From Dyadobacter sp. (GTDB lineage Bacteria; Bacteroidota; Bacteroidia; Cytophagales; Spirosomataceae): a stretch of 64,000 nucleotides of DNA. A model generated the notes under the pieces. That model was not told where the DNA came from and did no database searches. It worked only from the letters and a program-made list of their open reading frames with translations. Numbering within the stretch: position 1 is the first letter of the stretch; the number at the start of each line of letters is the position of its first letter. The DNA is taken from NCBI RefSeq assembly GCF_017744695.1, contig NZ_JAGIAS010000002.1, positions 434,001-498,000 on the forward strand, read 5' to 3'. Shown piece by piece: positions 50,141 to 58,755 of the stretch. A program made the translations under genes and the position numbers.

Positions 50141-50711
50141 ATTGCGTAATTCCTTTTTCCTGTAACTTCTTCATTAATAAATTTCTTCCTCTTAAAAATT
50201 GCGACCGGGACGTGCTGTCGGAAATGGACAACATCTCTCCGATTTCGCTGTGGGTATAACCATCTATCAAATGCAGGTTGATGATCATCCGGTATCCGTC
50301 CGGTAGTGTGTTGATTACATTCAGCAGTACATTCATGTCAATCTGAGTGATAATCTTTCCATAATCTCCCGAATCGATCTCGCGCTGAAAGTCATCGAGG
50401 TTCGAATGCAGCTGCTGCTCCTTCGTCGTCCGGTGATAGTAATTAATCGCTGTCCTGATCACCACCGATTTCACCCAGGCGTCAATCACCTCCACATTCC
50501 TCAACTCGTTGATATTTTTGAAAACTTTGATAAAACCATCCTGAAATATATCCTCAGCCTCCGCCTTTGTTTTCGCATAACGCAGGCAAAGCCCCAGCAA
50601 TCTGGATTTATACCGTTCATAGAATGCAGTCTGCGCCCTGGCGTCCCCGGCTTGACAAGCCCGAACCAGATCGGCCAGCGAACTGTATTTCTTGCTGCGA
50701 AAAAAGGTCAT
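50127..50711 (-). CDS. ECF-type RNA polymerase sigma factor
   Basis: 194 aa. Region 2: RLLGLCLRYAKTKAEAEDIFQDGFIKVFKNI (about 35-66, promoter -10 recognition and core binding). Region 4: DGYTHSEIGEMLSISDSTSRSQFLRGRNLLMKKL (about 148-182, -35 HTH). No region 1, which fits ECF. The next gene downstream, overlapping by 14 nt, encodes a membrane partner that probably sequesters it. The 44-nt gap upstream holds the end of the lipoprotein gene 50756. Confidence 0.93.
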   Translation of the reverse strand: MTFFRSKKYSSLADLVRACQAGDARAQTAFYERYKSRLLGLCLRYAKTKAEAEDIFQDGFIKVFKNINELRNVEVIDAWVKSVVIRTAINYYHRTTKEQQLHSNLDDFQREIDSGDYGKIITQIDMNVLLNVINTLPDGYRMIINLHLIDGYTHSEIGEMLSISDSTSRSQFLRGRNLLMKKLQEKGITQYEIF

Positions 50712-50755
50712 TCAGAAGGGTTATGAAGTGTATCGTTGAAACAATTATTTCTCGC

Positions 50756-51694
50756 TCACCGATCGACTACGGTCTGGTACACCATATTCACGAAGTTACC
50801 ATCCTGGTCGAAAGTGAACCGGCAATTTTCATCCGTTCCCTGCATAATCATCCCATAACCTGTCCCAATCGGGTCTGAAAATTTATAGCCTTCCAGTATT
50901 TTCATGGAAGAAAATACCCACGAGTTCTTTACAAAGTTCTGTATTTTTTCAGGGTATTCATCAATATTGTAATAAAATGCCTCGGCCCGATAAACCGTAT
51001 TGGTGAGCTTTCCCGCCGCATTGAAAGTAAAGTCATAATTGGTACTTGACGCGGTATAGGCATTTACTTCATATATTTTTTCATTCTTATCATTAATATA
51101 AACCGTTGCAGCCGAAAACCTCAGCTTTTCCCTTTCCAAAAAACTAATCGCAGGCCCGGGTAAGGCTACCAGCTCATCTTTGCCGATCGCGTACGAAAAC
51201 TTGATGTAGGGCTCCAACGTAACCGACATTTTTTTGGGATTAATAAGGTCATATTGGAGCCAGGTCAGCAAATAGGCCTGGTTATTCCAGGTATATCTGG
51301 CGCTATATTTTTTATCCGGACTCCCCTGAATTTCAGGTTCTTTGTAAGCCTCGGCTACTCCTCCGGTCATGTTCCTCGAAGGAAGTGCATGCTTCATCGA
51401 ATCGGGAAGCGCGCCATGCATCCGGTACACACTTAATATCTTTTTAGTATTTAACGCGGCATAAAAAGAATTCCCCTTCAATTTGTAATAGACTTCATAA
51501 AGCTTGTCCTTTTCTATCGCCTGAAATGTGGCGTCCGTAGCATCGGGATACGCATTAGACATTACCCTGATAATGGCTTCCGGCAATATTTCCGGCGGGA
51601 TCACCTGTTGATCTTTGTAATTGCTGCATCCGTTCAGAAAGAGGATCGAAACAATCAGAAGAAGTAATTTGTCAGTAAACATTCTTTCATTCAT
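50756..51694 (-). CDS. Predicted lipoprotein with PepSY-like features
   Basis: 312 aa. Lipobox FLNGCSNYKD (Cys about residue 23). Residues about 40-90 (YPDATDATFQAIEKDKLYEVYYKLKGNSFYAALNTKKI) have the strand-helix-strand pattern of PepSY-like domains, and a second such stretch appears near 240-300 (YYNIDEYPEKIQNFVKNSW...). Envelope-located; unknown function. Same strand as the sigma-factor gene downstream and the lipoprotein-like gene upstream. Confidence 0.65.
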   Translation of the reverse strand: MNERMFTDKLLLLIVSILFLNGCSNYKDQQVIPPEILPEAIIRVMSNAYPDATDATFQAIEKDKLYEVYYKLKGNSFYAALNTKKILSVYRMHGALPDSMKHALPSRNMTGGVAEAYKEPEIQGSPDKKYSARYTWNNQAYLLTWLQYDLINPKKMSVTLEPYIKFSYAIGKDELVALPGPAISFLEREKLRFSAATVYINDKNEKIYEVNAYTASSTNYDFTFNAAGKLTNTVYRAEAFYYNIDEYPEKIQNFVKNSWVFSSMKILEGYKFSDPIGTGYGMIMQGTDENCRFTFDQDGNFVNMVYQTVVDR

Positions 51695-51735
51695 AGCATC
51701 AAATGATTTTGATCGCCGGGGTGCCAGTTATGTAA

Positions 51736-52473
51736 TTAATATAAGGATACTCCAAATTTGTGCTCGGCATCCCGCTTTTCGACATCCGTCATCCAGGCTG
51801 CCCGCATGATAAATGCATAAGTAATTTTTCCCTGCATCGTTTCCTCCTCTACCAGAATCCTGATCCGCTCCGGATTTGCCGCCCTGCGGGCTTCCTCCAC
51901 CCCCCTGAACAGCGGTGCCGGTTCGTTGGCTACATATCCGCTATCGGGTCGCCAATCAGTACCCGACAGCGCCTCTGCGAGCGACCGTATGCTCTCCGGC
52001 AAGGGAAGTTTCATCATTTTGCGTTCATTGTCCCAGCTCCATTCTCCGCTTTCCTTCGTCGATTTGAGCATCAGCGTGCATTGAAATTCACCAAAAGGGA
52101 CTTTACCGTATGCCCCGGTCATTTGGGATTCGGTCACTACCCCTTTCCCATAGTAACCCCGGCCAAATTGTACGGCCACGAGCGGAATCACATCGTTCAG
52201 ATAATAATTGCTCAGCATATTGGTTTTCTCCCTGACGTTCAACGTCGCAATCTGATCTTCCTCCTGGCGGGATATCTCCTCGATCCGCCAATACCTTTCC
52301 TGCACGATCAGCCTGCCGAGAAATTCGGCCTTCGTAAGTCCCGGGGTCGACTCCGGTTTCACCTCATTATCCGTTCCGCAGCACAACAGCGAAAGCGTCA
52401 CAAACAGGAGGCTGTTCATCAGGCATATCCTGGTCCACCGTTCGCGACCGGCTTTTCCATGCTTCTTTACCAT
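51736..52473 (-). CDS. Unrecognised lipoprotein-like protein
   Basis: 245 aa. After a basic N-terminus, MNSLLFVTLSLLCCGTDNEVKP looks like a lipoprotein signal (Cys near residue 32); a start at the internal Met (nt 52419) is also possible. The rest has no recognised domain; it contains several Tyr/Trp-rich strands (WSWDNERKMMKLPLPESIRSL). 41 bp upstream of the gene at 50756-51694 on the same strand, so probably one operon. Confidence 0.55.
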   Translation of the reverse strand: MVKKHGKAGRERWTRICLMNSLLFVTLSLLCCGTDNEVKPESTPGLTKAEFLGRLIVQERYWRIEEISRQEEDQIATLNVREKTNMLSNYYLNDVIPLVAVQFGRGYYGKGVVTESQMTGAYGKVPFGEFQCTLMLKSTKESGEWSWDNERKMMKLPLPESIRSLAEALSGTDWRPDSGYVANEPAPLFRGVEEARRAANPERIRILVEEETMQGKITYAFIMRAAWMTDVEKRDAEHKFGVSLY

Positions 52474-52659
52474 CTCAAATTCATTTTATGAATACCGTCA
52501 GCCAAGCTATTTTGAAATCCGGTTTTTTCCAACCTGTCCGACTATCTTTTTCATGGCTAATAGTCTGATTGAAAATGCCTTTCTGATTATCCCCCTTCCG
52601 GCGGAACATGCAAGAAGACACGCCTGTCTCAAAAAGCGCTGCACGGAGCTGAAAAAAAC

Positions 52660-53448
52660 TTAACTCAATCCGGGTAATTTGAGACCGGCCCCCTTCAAAG
52701 CCTCCATTAGTTTCTCCTGGATCTCCATTTTGGTGTCCACAAAACCATGTGCATCGAGCCACACATTCACCATCACTTTGTAGCCATCAGGCTCAATGGA
52801 CGATATTCCAATGCGTCTTTCGGGTACTTTAAGGGCACTTTGGGCATGATCGAGGACATTGTTGACAATGTTTTTAATCTCCGTGAAATCTATTGCATTG
52901 GTGAATTTCATTTCCACATCGAGCCGCCTGTTGCCCGAGCTGCTGATGTTGATGATCACTTCGTTCGACAATTTACTGTTTGGTATGACCACCGTGCGGT
53001 TGTCGTAAGTTTTCACCACCGTATAAAAGATCTTGATAGCCTGCACGGTCCCCTCCTGCCCCTGCGCGACAATGTTGTCGCCGACGTGGAAAGGTTTGAG
53101 GACCAGAATGAGGACCCCACTCGTAAAATTCTGCAGGGTGCCCGATAGCGCAAGACCTGCCGCAACGCCGATTGCGCCGATCAGGGCCGCAAAAACGGTC
53201 ATTTGGATGCCGATGATCTGCATGACCGATATAATAAGTAATACCCGCAGCGCGGTAACGGCAAGGCTGAGGAGAAATGGTGTGAGGGAAGGATCAATGT
53301 TGCGCTTGTACATGTGCGCATTGAGCCAGCGCGACAACACGCGGATAAGCCAGAAGCCCGCCACCAGCACCGCTATACCTATAAGAACAGAAGGCCCCGT
53401 TTCCAATATCCATCCGTAAGCCTTGTTATAAAATTGCTGAATTTTCAT
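52660..53448 (-). CDS. Mechanosensitive channel (MscS family)
   Basis: About 262 aa from ATG 53448 (MKIQQFYNKAYGW), which gives the standard MscS length; the longer frame to 53586 is not supported. Three transmembrane helices; pore helix GAIGVAAGLALSGTLQNFTSGVLIL (about 86-110) with the Gly/Ala pattern of TM3, then the cytoplasmic beta domain FHVGDNIVAQGQEGTVQAI and C-terminal alpha-beta domain. Opens under membrane tension to relieve osmotic shock. Confidence 0.93.
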   Translation of the reverse strand: MKIQQFYNKAYGWILETGPSVLIGIAVLVAGFWLIRVLSRWLNAHMYKRNIDPSLTPFLLSLAVTALRVLLIISVMQIIGIQMTVFAALIGAIGVAAGLALSGTLQNFTSGVLILVLKPFHVGDNIVAQGQEGTVQAIKIFYTVVKTYDNRTVVIPNSKLSNEVIINISSSGNRRLDVEMKFTNAIDFTEIKNIVNNVLDHAQSALKVPERRIGISSIEPDGYKVMVNVWLDAHGFVDTKMEIQEKLMEALKGAGLKLPGLS

Positions 53449-53562
53449 GATCAGAGTGCATTGATTGAAATACCCCGCTCGCGAGAAAAATCTATTCCAA
53501 AGCCCCTTGGCATGTTTTTTGATCCCCATGCTCCCATTAGTTAAGGAAAAAAACCAACAGAC

Positions 53563-54198
53563 ATGGAAATCCATCATCATCAACAAACAGAATTACATGC
53601 GGCCCCAAGGGTACGGGCCGCGCTTGGCAGATACATCGTGTACTTCCTGCTGGCAGCAGTGGCCACAGGCATAGCCATTTATTTCTATGCACCGAAACCG
53701 GTCAACAAAGCCGCCAACGAAAATATCCTGCTCTTTCTGCAAAACGCGGTCAGCGATATTGACCTGAAACTCAAAAACGGAGATAGTAGCACCGACCTGG
53801 CAACACGGCTTTCGTGGCACAAGTCGAATGCAGCCTTGTACAATGAAGCCCGGGCCAGCTCCGATGAGAAGATAGCAGCGCAACGCGAAACCCTTAAGAA
53901 GAAAATGGTACAAGTACAGCAACGCGACTTCCCGGAATTACGCAGCGCCTACGTCGAATCCAAGAAAGAGGCACTGAACGAACAACAGGTGCACATTGGC
54001 CTGGCGGGCAAGCATCAGGAAATACTCACATTCGAAGGCCGGATATTCAAGCCTGAGCGGGTGCAGGAGGATTTTATGAAGAATATTTACGGGATCGTGA
54101 ACGACCTGCGGTTTAAGAAAGTCGTCTATAAATGGTCGGACGCGCCCGATGGCTACCACAATTACGAGATCAGGTCGAAGGCGGATGCGGCGATTTGA
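53563..54198 (+). CDS. Unrecognised membrane-anchored coiled-coil protein
   Basis: 211 aa. A short cytoplasmic N-terminus rich in His (MEIHHHQQTELH), one transmembrane helix (about 23-43), then an envelope domain with two heptad-like stretches (about 90-135) and a charged end. No family recognised. Divergent from mscS and convergent with the AI-2E permease gene, overlapping that by 29 bp. Confidence 0.6.
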   Translation: MEIHHHQQTELHAAPRVRAALGRYIVYFLLAAVATGIAIYFYAPKPVNKAANENILLFLQNAVSDIDLKLKNGDSSTDLATRLSWHKSNAALYNEARASSDEKIAAQRETLKKKMVQVQQRDFPELRSAYVESKKEALNEQQVHIGLAGKHQEILTFEGRIFKPERVQEDFMKNIYGIVNDLRFKKVVYKWSDAPDGYHNYEIRSKADAAI

Positions 54199-55207
54199 CA
54201 TCTCCGCCAAACTCGCTGCGGTAAATCCTGATCAGCAGCAACAAATAGCTGATCAGCAACGGGCCAAAAATGAAGCCCCAGAAACCGAACAGTTTCAAAC
54301 CGGCGATCAATCCGAGGATCGTGATGACCGGGTGCACATTGCCGACTTTTTGTAAGAAAGTAATGCGGGCTACATAATCGATATTCCCGATGATGATCGC
54401 GCTGTACGCCGCCAGACCGATCGCTTTTCCAGTTTCGCCTTTGGAAAACAGGAATATCACCAGCGGCAACCATATCATAGCCGTGCCGATTACGGGAAAG
54501 AAGGCAAACAGGCCGGTGATCAATCCGAGCAGCACGAAATCTTCGATCCCGAATATCCAGTAACCCAGCAACGCTACCAGCCCCTGGATGAGCGAAATGA
54601 GCGGGATGCCCAATGCATTGGCACGCACCATGCCACAGGTTTCGTCGGCCAGGGATTGTATATTCTTATGTTTGAGCGGGATGAAATGTTCCAGCCTTTC
54701 CTCCATAAACCTGCCGTTTTTGAACATAAAATAGGCCAGGAAAAGGATCATCAGCAGGTTTCCCAGCATGGTGGCCGAGCTATTCAGTATTCCCGGAATA
54801 AAACCCGCTGCTCTTTTACGGATATCCGCTGTCGCCTCTCTGGTAAGCAAATCCTGGCCGGTCCATTCGCGGAGCTGCGCGGAAATCGCGTCGATGGCGT
54901 GGTTTATCTGGTCAGGGTTTTCCAGGATCAAGGTGATTTTTTGAAATATCATCTGACCTGCGAAATACACCGGTGCCACAATGCATGCCATAAAAAGAAA
55001 CATAAACAACACGGCGGTGAGGCCCTTCTTCCACTTTCGTTGCTCGGTAAGATGGAAATAGTACCTCCGGCAAAGAATGTAAATGGTAAGTGCACCGAGA
55101 AAGCCGGGGAAGAAAATGTAAAGCTGCTTGAAAACGATTACCGCCAACGCGGTGACAATCAGCAGAAAGGCAATTTGACGAATGCGGTTGTTGAAGTCGG
55201 AAACCAT
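54170..55207 (-). CDS. AI-2E-family permease
   Basis: About 345 aa from ATG 55207 (MVSDFNNRIRQIAFLL); the longer frame to 55366 would run back into the yegP region and lacks homology. Around eight transmembrane helices; the family block GLVALLGYWIFGIEDFVLLGLITGLFAFFPVIGTAMIWLP (about 218-257) with conserved Gly-Pro is visible. Despite the name, members handle quorum-sensing AI-2 only in some species and others are Na+/H+ or unspecified exporters. Confidence 0.88.
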   Translation of the reverse strand: MVSDFNNRIRQIAFLLIVTALAVIVFKQLYIFFPGFLGALTIYILCRRYYFHLTEQRKWKKGLTAVLFMFLFMACIVAPVYFAGQMIFQKITLILENPDQINHAIDAISAQLREWTGQDLLTREATADIRKRAAGFIPGILNSSATMLGNLLMILFLAYFMFKNGRFMEERLEHFIPLKHKNIQSLADETCGMVRANALGIPLISLIQGLVALLGYWIFGIEDFVLLGLITGLFAFFPVIGTAMIWLPLVIFLFSKGETGKAIGLAAYSAIIIGNIDYVARITFLQKVGNVHPVITILGLIAGLKLFGFWGFIFGPLLISYLLLLIRIYRSEFGGDVKSPHPPST

Positions 55208-55274
55208 GAAATACCGTTTTGGATCAATATACGCGATGCAATTACTATGCCAATATCGCTGGGGAGACCAAAAG

Positions 55275-55307
55275 AAAAGCGCAGGACAAATAACATCCTG
55301 CGCTTTT
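55275..55307. terminator. Terminator downstream of yegP
   Basis: AAAAGCGCAGGA (55275-55286)/TCCTGCGCTTTT (55296-55307), 12-bp stem, 9-nt loop. On the minus strand it is followed by TTTTCTTTT, so it ends the yegP transcript. Confidence 0.8.
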
Positions 55308-55325
55308 TCCATATATCTGAACGGC

Positions 55326-55661
55326 CTACGCCGCCGATTGATCATCAACCTCAGCCTCTGGTGCATTTTTTTTCACGGATTCGATCCCGTTCTCGCGGCT
55401 CGCTACGCTCTCGTACATTTCACTGCTTCCGATTGCCTGCCCGTTCGTGGCCTTCAAAAGGAAATAGAATTTGTCGTTCTTCGAAGTAAGACGGTCGAAA
55501 CGTGCATCGTCCTGCGAATTCTTTTTCACCGACTCGATCCCATTCTCGCAAGCCGCTTTGGTGGTATAACCCTCGCTTGCCAGGATCACCTGACCGTTTC
55601 CGGCTTTCAGGTTAAATTGAAATTCTCCGTTAGCCCTTTTTGTAATTACGAATTTTCCCAT
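55326..55661 (-). CDS. yegP: YegP-like protein with two DUF1508 repeats
   Basis: 111 aa: two DUF1508 units, GEFQFNLKAGNGQVILASEGYTTKAACENGIESVKKN (about 12-48) and DKFYFLLKATNGQAIGSSEMYESVASRENGIESVKKN (about 62-98), each a small beta-alpha unit whose dimer forms a propeller-like fold. Widespread in bacteria, induced in stress; biochemical role unknown. C-terminus acidic. Confidence 0.93.
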   Translation of the reverse strand: MGKFVITKRANGEFQFNLKAGNGQVILASEGYTTKAACENGIESVKKNSQDDARFDRLTSKNDKFYFLLKATNGQAIGSSEMYESVASRENGIESVKKNAPEAEVDDQSAA

Positions 55662-55739
55662 ATTTGAAAAGATTGGATTAGGCTTTCAAAGTACGATTAT
55701 CTTTTCTTAAAGCAATATTATACGTCACCGAAAATTACG

Positions 55740-56477
55740 CTATACGTCTCTCAGGCCTGCGCATATCAGCCGCGCGACCTGCTTGCGGTAGGGAGCGCTC
55801 ACAGGGAGGATGTGCGTACCGATCTCGATAGCCTGCTCAGTGAATGCCGTTACTTTGCTGGTCGCGACGATCAGCGAGCGGTGTATCCTCATAAATCCCC
55901 TGCCCGCAAAACGTGTTTCTATCGCCGCCAGGCCCTGATACACAACGATCTCTTTCTCATTCGTGGTAATCTTCGCATAGTTCTTGAACCCCTCAATGTA
56001 AAGCACCTCGTCCAAAAATATCTTCACCACCGACTTACCCGAAAAGAGGTAAATGAACGGTCCCCTATCCGGCGCAGTTCGCTTGCGCCGCGTCGGGAAA
56101 CTCCGCTTCACGACTACCGGCGGTGCGGTAGCATAGTAACGTTCAATACTCGCCAGGAAACTTTCGAACGTGACGGGCTTTACCAGGCAATCGAGTATGT
56201 ACTCGTCGTCCCCACGCGTCCATCGCTTTTTCTTGTCCGACAGGAAAACAACCCTGGGCCGGCAAGGCAACAGCCGCAAAAATGCTTCTCCCGTTACTTT
56301 GGGAAGCATAATGTCCAGGAAAAGAAGGTCGATTTTGTTCCGTTGGAGATACATCAACCCGTCGATCGCGTGGTAAAATGTCCCTACGTGTTCCAGGGTG
56401 TCCAACTCGGAGATGTAGGATTCGAGAACACTCGCGACGTACGGCTCATCGATGATCAAACATTTGATTCTACTCAT
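55740..56477 (-). CDS. LytTR-type response regulator
   Basis: 245 aa. Receiver: CLIIDEPYVASVLESYI (the usual IIDDEP has lost one residue), phospho-Asp in LLFLDIMLPK (about D54). LytTR DNA-binding domain from about 140: VVKIFLDEVLYIEGFKNYAKI, GFMRIHRSLIVATSKV, the characteristic beta-barrel DNA-binding fold. One of two LytTR regulators here; the partner kinase is not adjacent. Confidence 0.88.
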   Translation of the reverse strand: MSRIKCLIIDEPYVASVLESYISELDTLEHVGTFYHAIDGLMYLQRNKIDLLFLDIMLPKVTGEAFLRLLPCRPRVVFLSDKKKRWTRGDDEYILDCLVKPVTFESFLASIERYYATAPPVVVKRSFPTRRKRTAPDRGPFIYLFSGKSVVKIFLDEVLYIEGFKNYAKITTNEKEIVVYQGLAAIETRFAGRGFMRIHRSLIVATSKVTAFTEQAIEIGTHILPVSAPYRKQVARLICAGLRDV

Positions 56478-56669
56478 AGAAATAATCCGGTGAAATAACT
56501 GTATTATGGAAACTAACCCATAGGGGCGGCATAAGCCTAACCAAAGGCAGATCCGACAGATTGGCCGGTTGAGTAATGAGAAGAAACGAGTTGAGCAGGA
56601 TGGCGTCCAATTTCCAAATAATTCGGGAAAACTCCAACGCCATCCCGGCGTTGTTGCAAATAGATGGAA

Positions 56670-57530
56670 TTAAATGCTTTTCAAATACACCCGCAGTGCC
56701 CGCATTTCAGTATCCGAAAACGCGGCGGTCATCTGCCAGGGCATGGGCGCTTTCAGTTCGGTGCCATCCGGGCGCTTACCTGTGCGAAGGGTCTGAAAGA
56801 ACTGTTCGTCAGTCCAGCGGGCGCTTTTTCCGGTGGATGAAATGTCCGGCGTACCGCCTTCTCCCGGTGTGCCTTTCATATCTGGTTTATGGCAACCGGT
56901 GCAAATTTGCGACACATATTTACCAAAGTCGGCCGTGATGCCTTCGCGGATCGCCAACGGAGGTGCTGCATTGTGATCGATTTTCTCCGCTTCGAACAGT
57001 TCCAGTTCTCCGAGGTCAGCCAGAATCGTCGCACCGACGCCGATCTCGCTGGGTGGGTTCACGCGGTCGACGGGCGGTACCTGCGCACAATAGGCGATCA
57101 CCGCTTTCAAGTCAGTTTCACTGAGCTTGTTAAAGCCGGCCGACGGCATGTAAATAAGCGGCGTACCATCTTGCTGCACGCCGTGACGGATTGCACGTAC
57201 CCAATCTTCGGTGTCGTAATCTTTGGATATGCCGCCTTTTCCTTTGGTGAGGTTCCGGGCTACCAGTCGCCCAACCCCATTTTGTTCGAAGAGAACCCGG
57301 CCCCCCAGGTCCTTGCCATGGCAGTCGTTGCAGCCCTTGGTGGTCACAAGGCGCTGGCCCATGGCAATGGTGGCTGAATCGGTCGGGATGTCGAGTTTGA
57401 CGGGTTTCACCGGATAGACTTTACTTTTCCGGTTATCAATGGTGATGTACGCCTTGGTGTAATAACCCAGCGCGAGCAATACGACGACCAGCAGCACGCG
57501 GCCGGTCCATTTCAGGATTTTTTTTAACAT
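56670..57530 (-). CDS. Cytochrome c with two haem-binding sites
   Basis: About 286 aa from ATG 57530 (MLKKILKWTGR), one N-terminal transmembrane anchor (about 8-26). Two CxxCH sites: CNDCH (about 72-76) and CTGCH (about 212-216), each followed by a Met-containing partner strand (IYMPSAG; TELKAPMPW), so a diheme c-type cytochrome of the alcohol-dehydrogenase/gluconate-dehydrogenase subunit style. Periplasmic electron carrier; partner oxidase or dehydrogenase is not in the window. A LytTR-like repeat lies 91 nt upstream. Confidence 0.88.
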   Translation of the reverse strand: MLKKILKWTGRVLLVVVLLALGYYTKAYITIDNRKSKVYPVKPVKLDIPTDSATIAMGQRLVTTKGCNDCHGKDLGGRVLFEQNGVGRLVARNLTKGKGGISKDYDTEDWVRAIRHGVQQDGTPLIYMPSAGFNKLSETDLKAVIAYCAQVPPVDRVNPPSEIGVGATILADLGELELFEAEKIDHNAAPPLAIREGITADFGKYVSQICTGCHKPDMKGTPGEGGTPDISSTGKSARWTDEQFFQTLRTGKRPDGTELKAPMPWQMTAAFSDTEMRALRVYLKSI

Positions 57531-57621
57531 GGCTTTGGAAATAACAGTTTGGAAAAACTGCCGGCAGGGCCGACGTTGCAAAAATGCCCCGCCCACCGGC
57601 GATTCCCATTGTCAAATCCCT

Positions 57622-57649
57622 TGAAGCGTCATTATCGCTGCATGAATTG
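57622..57649. promoter_or_regulatory. LytTR-like direct repeat upstream of cytochrome c
   Basis: TGAAGCG (57622-57628) and TGAATTG (57643-57649), 21 bp apart; on the minus strand this reads CAATTCAT...CGCTTCAA. GAAGCGTCAT (57623-57632) is identical to 58570-58579. It ends 91 nt from the cytochrome start. Confidence 0.5.
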
Positions 57650-57656
57650 CGTAATG

Positions 57657-58451
57657 CTATTTACCAAGCCATTTTTTGAAATCCATCGCTTTTTCACGGC
57701 TGATAATCACCTCGCTCTCGGGTGCGGGCGTAAGCGCCAGCTTGATTTTGTTATTGAAATACGGGTTAATCTGCTGCACGCAATGCACGCTGATGATAAA
57801 TTGGCGGTTAGCACGGAAAAAGCAGTCCGGGTCGAGCATTTTTTCGAGTTCGTCGAGGGTGTAATCGACCGGATATTTCTGATTATTCTTGGATTTGAAA
57901 AGGCTAGTCCCCTCTTCCGAATAAAAATAGGCGATGTCGCTCACCTCCACGGGCACCCATTGCTGCAAGTGCTTCACCAGAAACCGCTTCCGGTATTCCG
58001 AAGGTTGCATTTGCTGGCGGAGCTGCTTCACGAGCGAATCGATCGCGTCACGGTCCAGATTGGCGGCATTTTTGGCAGGGTCGCTCTCCGGGCCTCGCGT
58101 CAGGCGGTTGTATTTCGCCAGGCTTGCTTCCAGTTCCTGGCGCTTGATCGGCTTAAGCAGGTAATCGATACTATTGACTTTGAACGCCCTGAGCGCGTAT
58201 TCATCATAGGAAGTGGTGAATATCACAGGCGATTCCACCTTCACCTGATCGAAAATCTCAAAGCTCTGCCCATCGGCGAGCTCTATATCCATCAAAATAA
58301 GATCGGGGGTTTCATTTTCTTTCAGGAAGTCCACCGACTCCTGCACGCTAGCCGCCTTTCCGACGATTTCTATCTTACTATCAATTTCAGTCAGTAGTTT
58401 GGAGAGTTTTCTCACAGCCAGATCCTCGTCTTCTATCAATAATACCTTCAT
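57657..58451 (-). CDS. LytTR-type response regulator
   Basis: 264 aa. Receiver VLLIEDEDLAVRKLSKL with phospho-Asp in LILMDIELADG (about D57) and Lys in YLLKPIKRQ. A flexible linker precedes the LytTR domain (about 145-264: KRFLVKHLQQWVPVEVSDIAYFYSEEGTSLFK, CFFRANRQFIISVHCV). Two LytS-like kinases (59913-61987) nearby are candidates for signal input. It is preceded by a repeat at 58545-58575 that fits a LytTR site. Confidence 0.92.
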   Translation of the reverse strand: MKVLLIEDEDLAVRKLSKLLTEIDSKIEIVGKAASVQESVDFLKENETPDLILMDIELADGQSFEIFDQVKVESPVIFTTSYDEYALRAFKVNSIDYLLKPIKRQELEASLAKYNRLTRGPESDPAKNAANLDRDAIDSLVKQLRQQMQPSEYRKRFLVKHLQQWVPVEVSDIAYFYSEEGTSLFKSKNNQKYPVDYTLDELEKMLDPDCFFRANRQFIISVHCVQQINPYFNNKIKLALTPAPESEVIISREKAMDFKKWLGK

Positions 58452-58544
58452 AAATTGGTTTTTGTTGTTCCTGTTTTAAGGTCAAAAGTTAGGTCAAGAT
58501 AACCAATTCCCGAAACCCGCGGGAAACGGAAACACACAAACGTC

Positions 58545-58575
58545 CTATGAAGCGGTATTTATGGGCTATGAAGCG
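58545..58575. promoter_or_regulatory. LytTR-like direct repeat upstream of LytTR regulator
   Basis: CTATGAAGCG at 58545-58554 and again at 58566-58575, exactly 21 bp apart, matching the paired-repeat layout bound by LytTR dimers. On the minus strand the proximal CGCTTCAT ends 96 nt from the start codon. Confidence 0.55.
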
Positions 58576-58635
58576 TCATAACATCGGTTGGTAGCAGCAA
58601 AATACGAGCCTGAACCGACATTTAAGGCGATCGAA

Positions 58636-58664
58636 CACTCCATACACCGCCTTGTACGCTTCAT
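58636..58664 (+). promoter_or_regulatory. LytTR-like direct repeat upstream of lipoprotein gene
   Basis: CACTCCAT (58636-58643) and CGCTTCAT (58657-58664), period 21, oriented toward the plus-strand lipoprotein gene and ending 92 nt before its ATG. Confidence 0.5.
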
Positions 58665-58720
58665 CCCCCCCTTGTCCCATTTGGTGCACAATGCCCGCGG
58701 CCTGGGCTACAAAACCATTC

Positions 58721-58728
58721 TAATTTTG
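58721..58728 (+). promoter_or_regulatory. Bacteroidota -7 promoter element
   Basis: TAATTTTG matches TAnnTTTG exactly, 28 nt before the lipoprotein ATG and 57 bp after the proximal repeat of 58636-58664. No good -33 TTTG is seen, which fits an activator-dependent promoter. Confidence 0.5.
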
Positions 58729-58755
58729 GCCCAATCAAATGCAAATCTGTTAGCC

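Noticed and set aside
55208..55366. N-terminal extension of the AI-2E permease
   Set aside because: It covers the yegP terminator and part of yegP; the first hydrophobic helix begins after ATG 55207.
58588..58755. N-terminal extension of the lipoprotein
   Set aside because: It covers the promoter and repeat elements and would block lipoprotein export.
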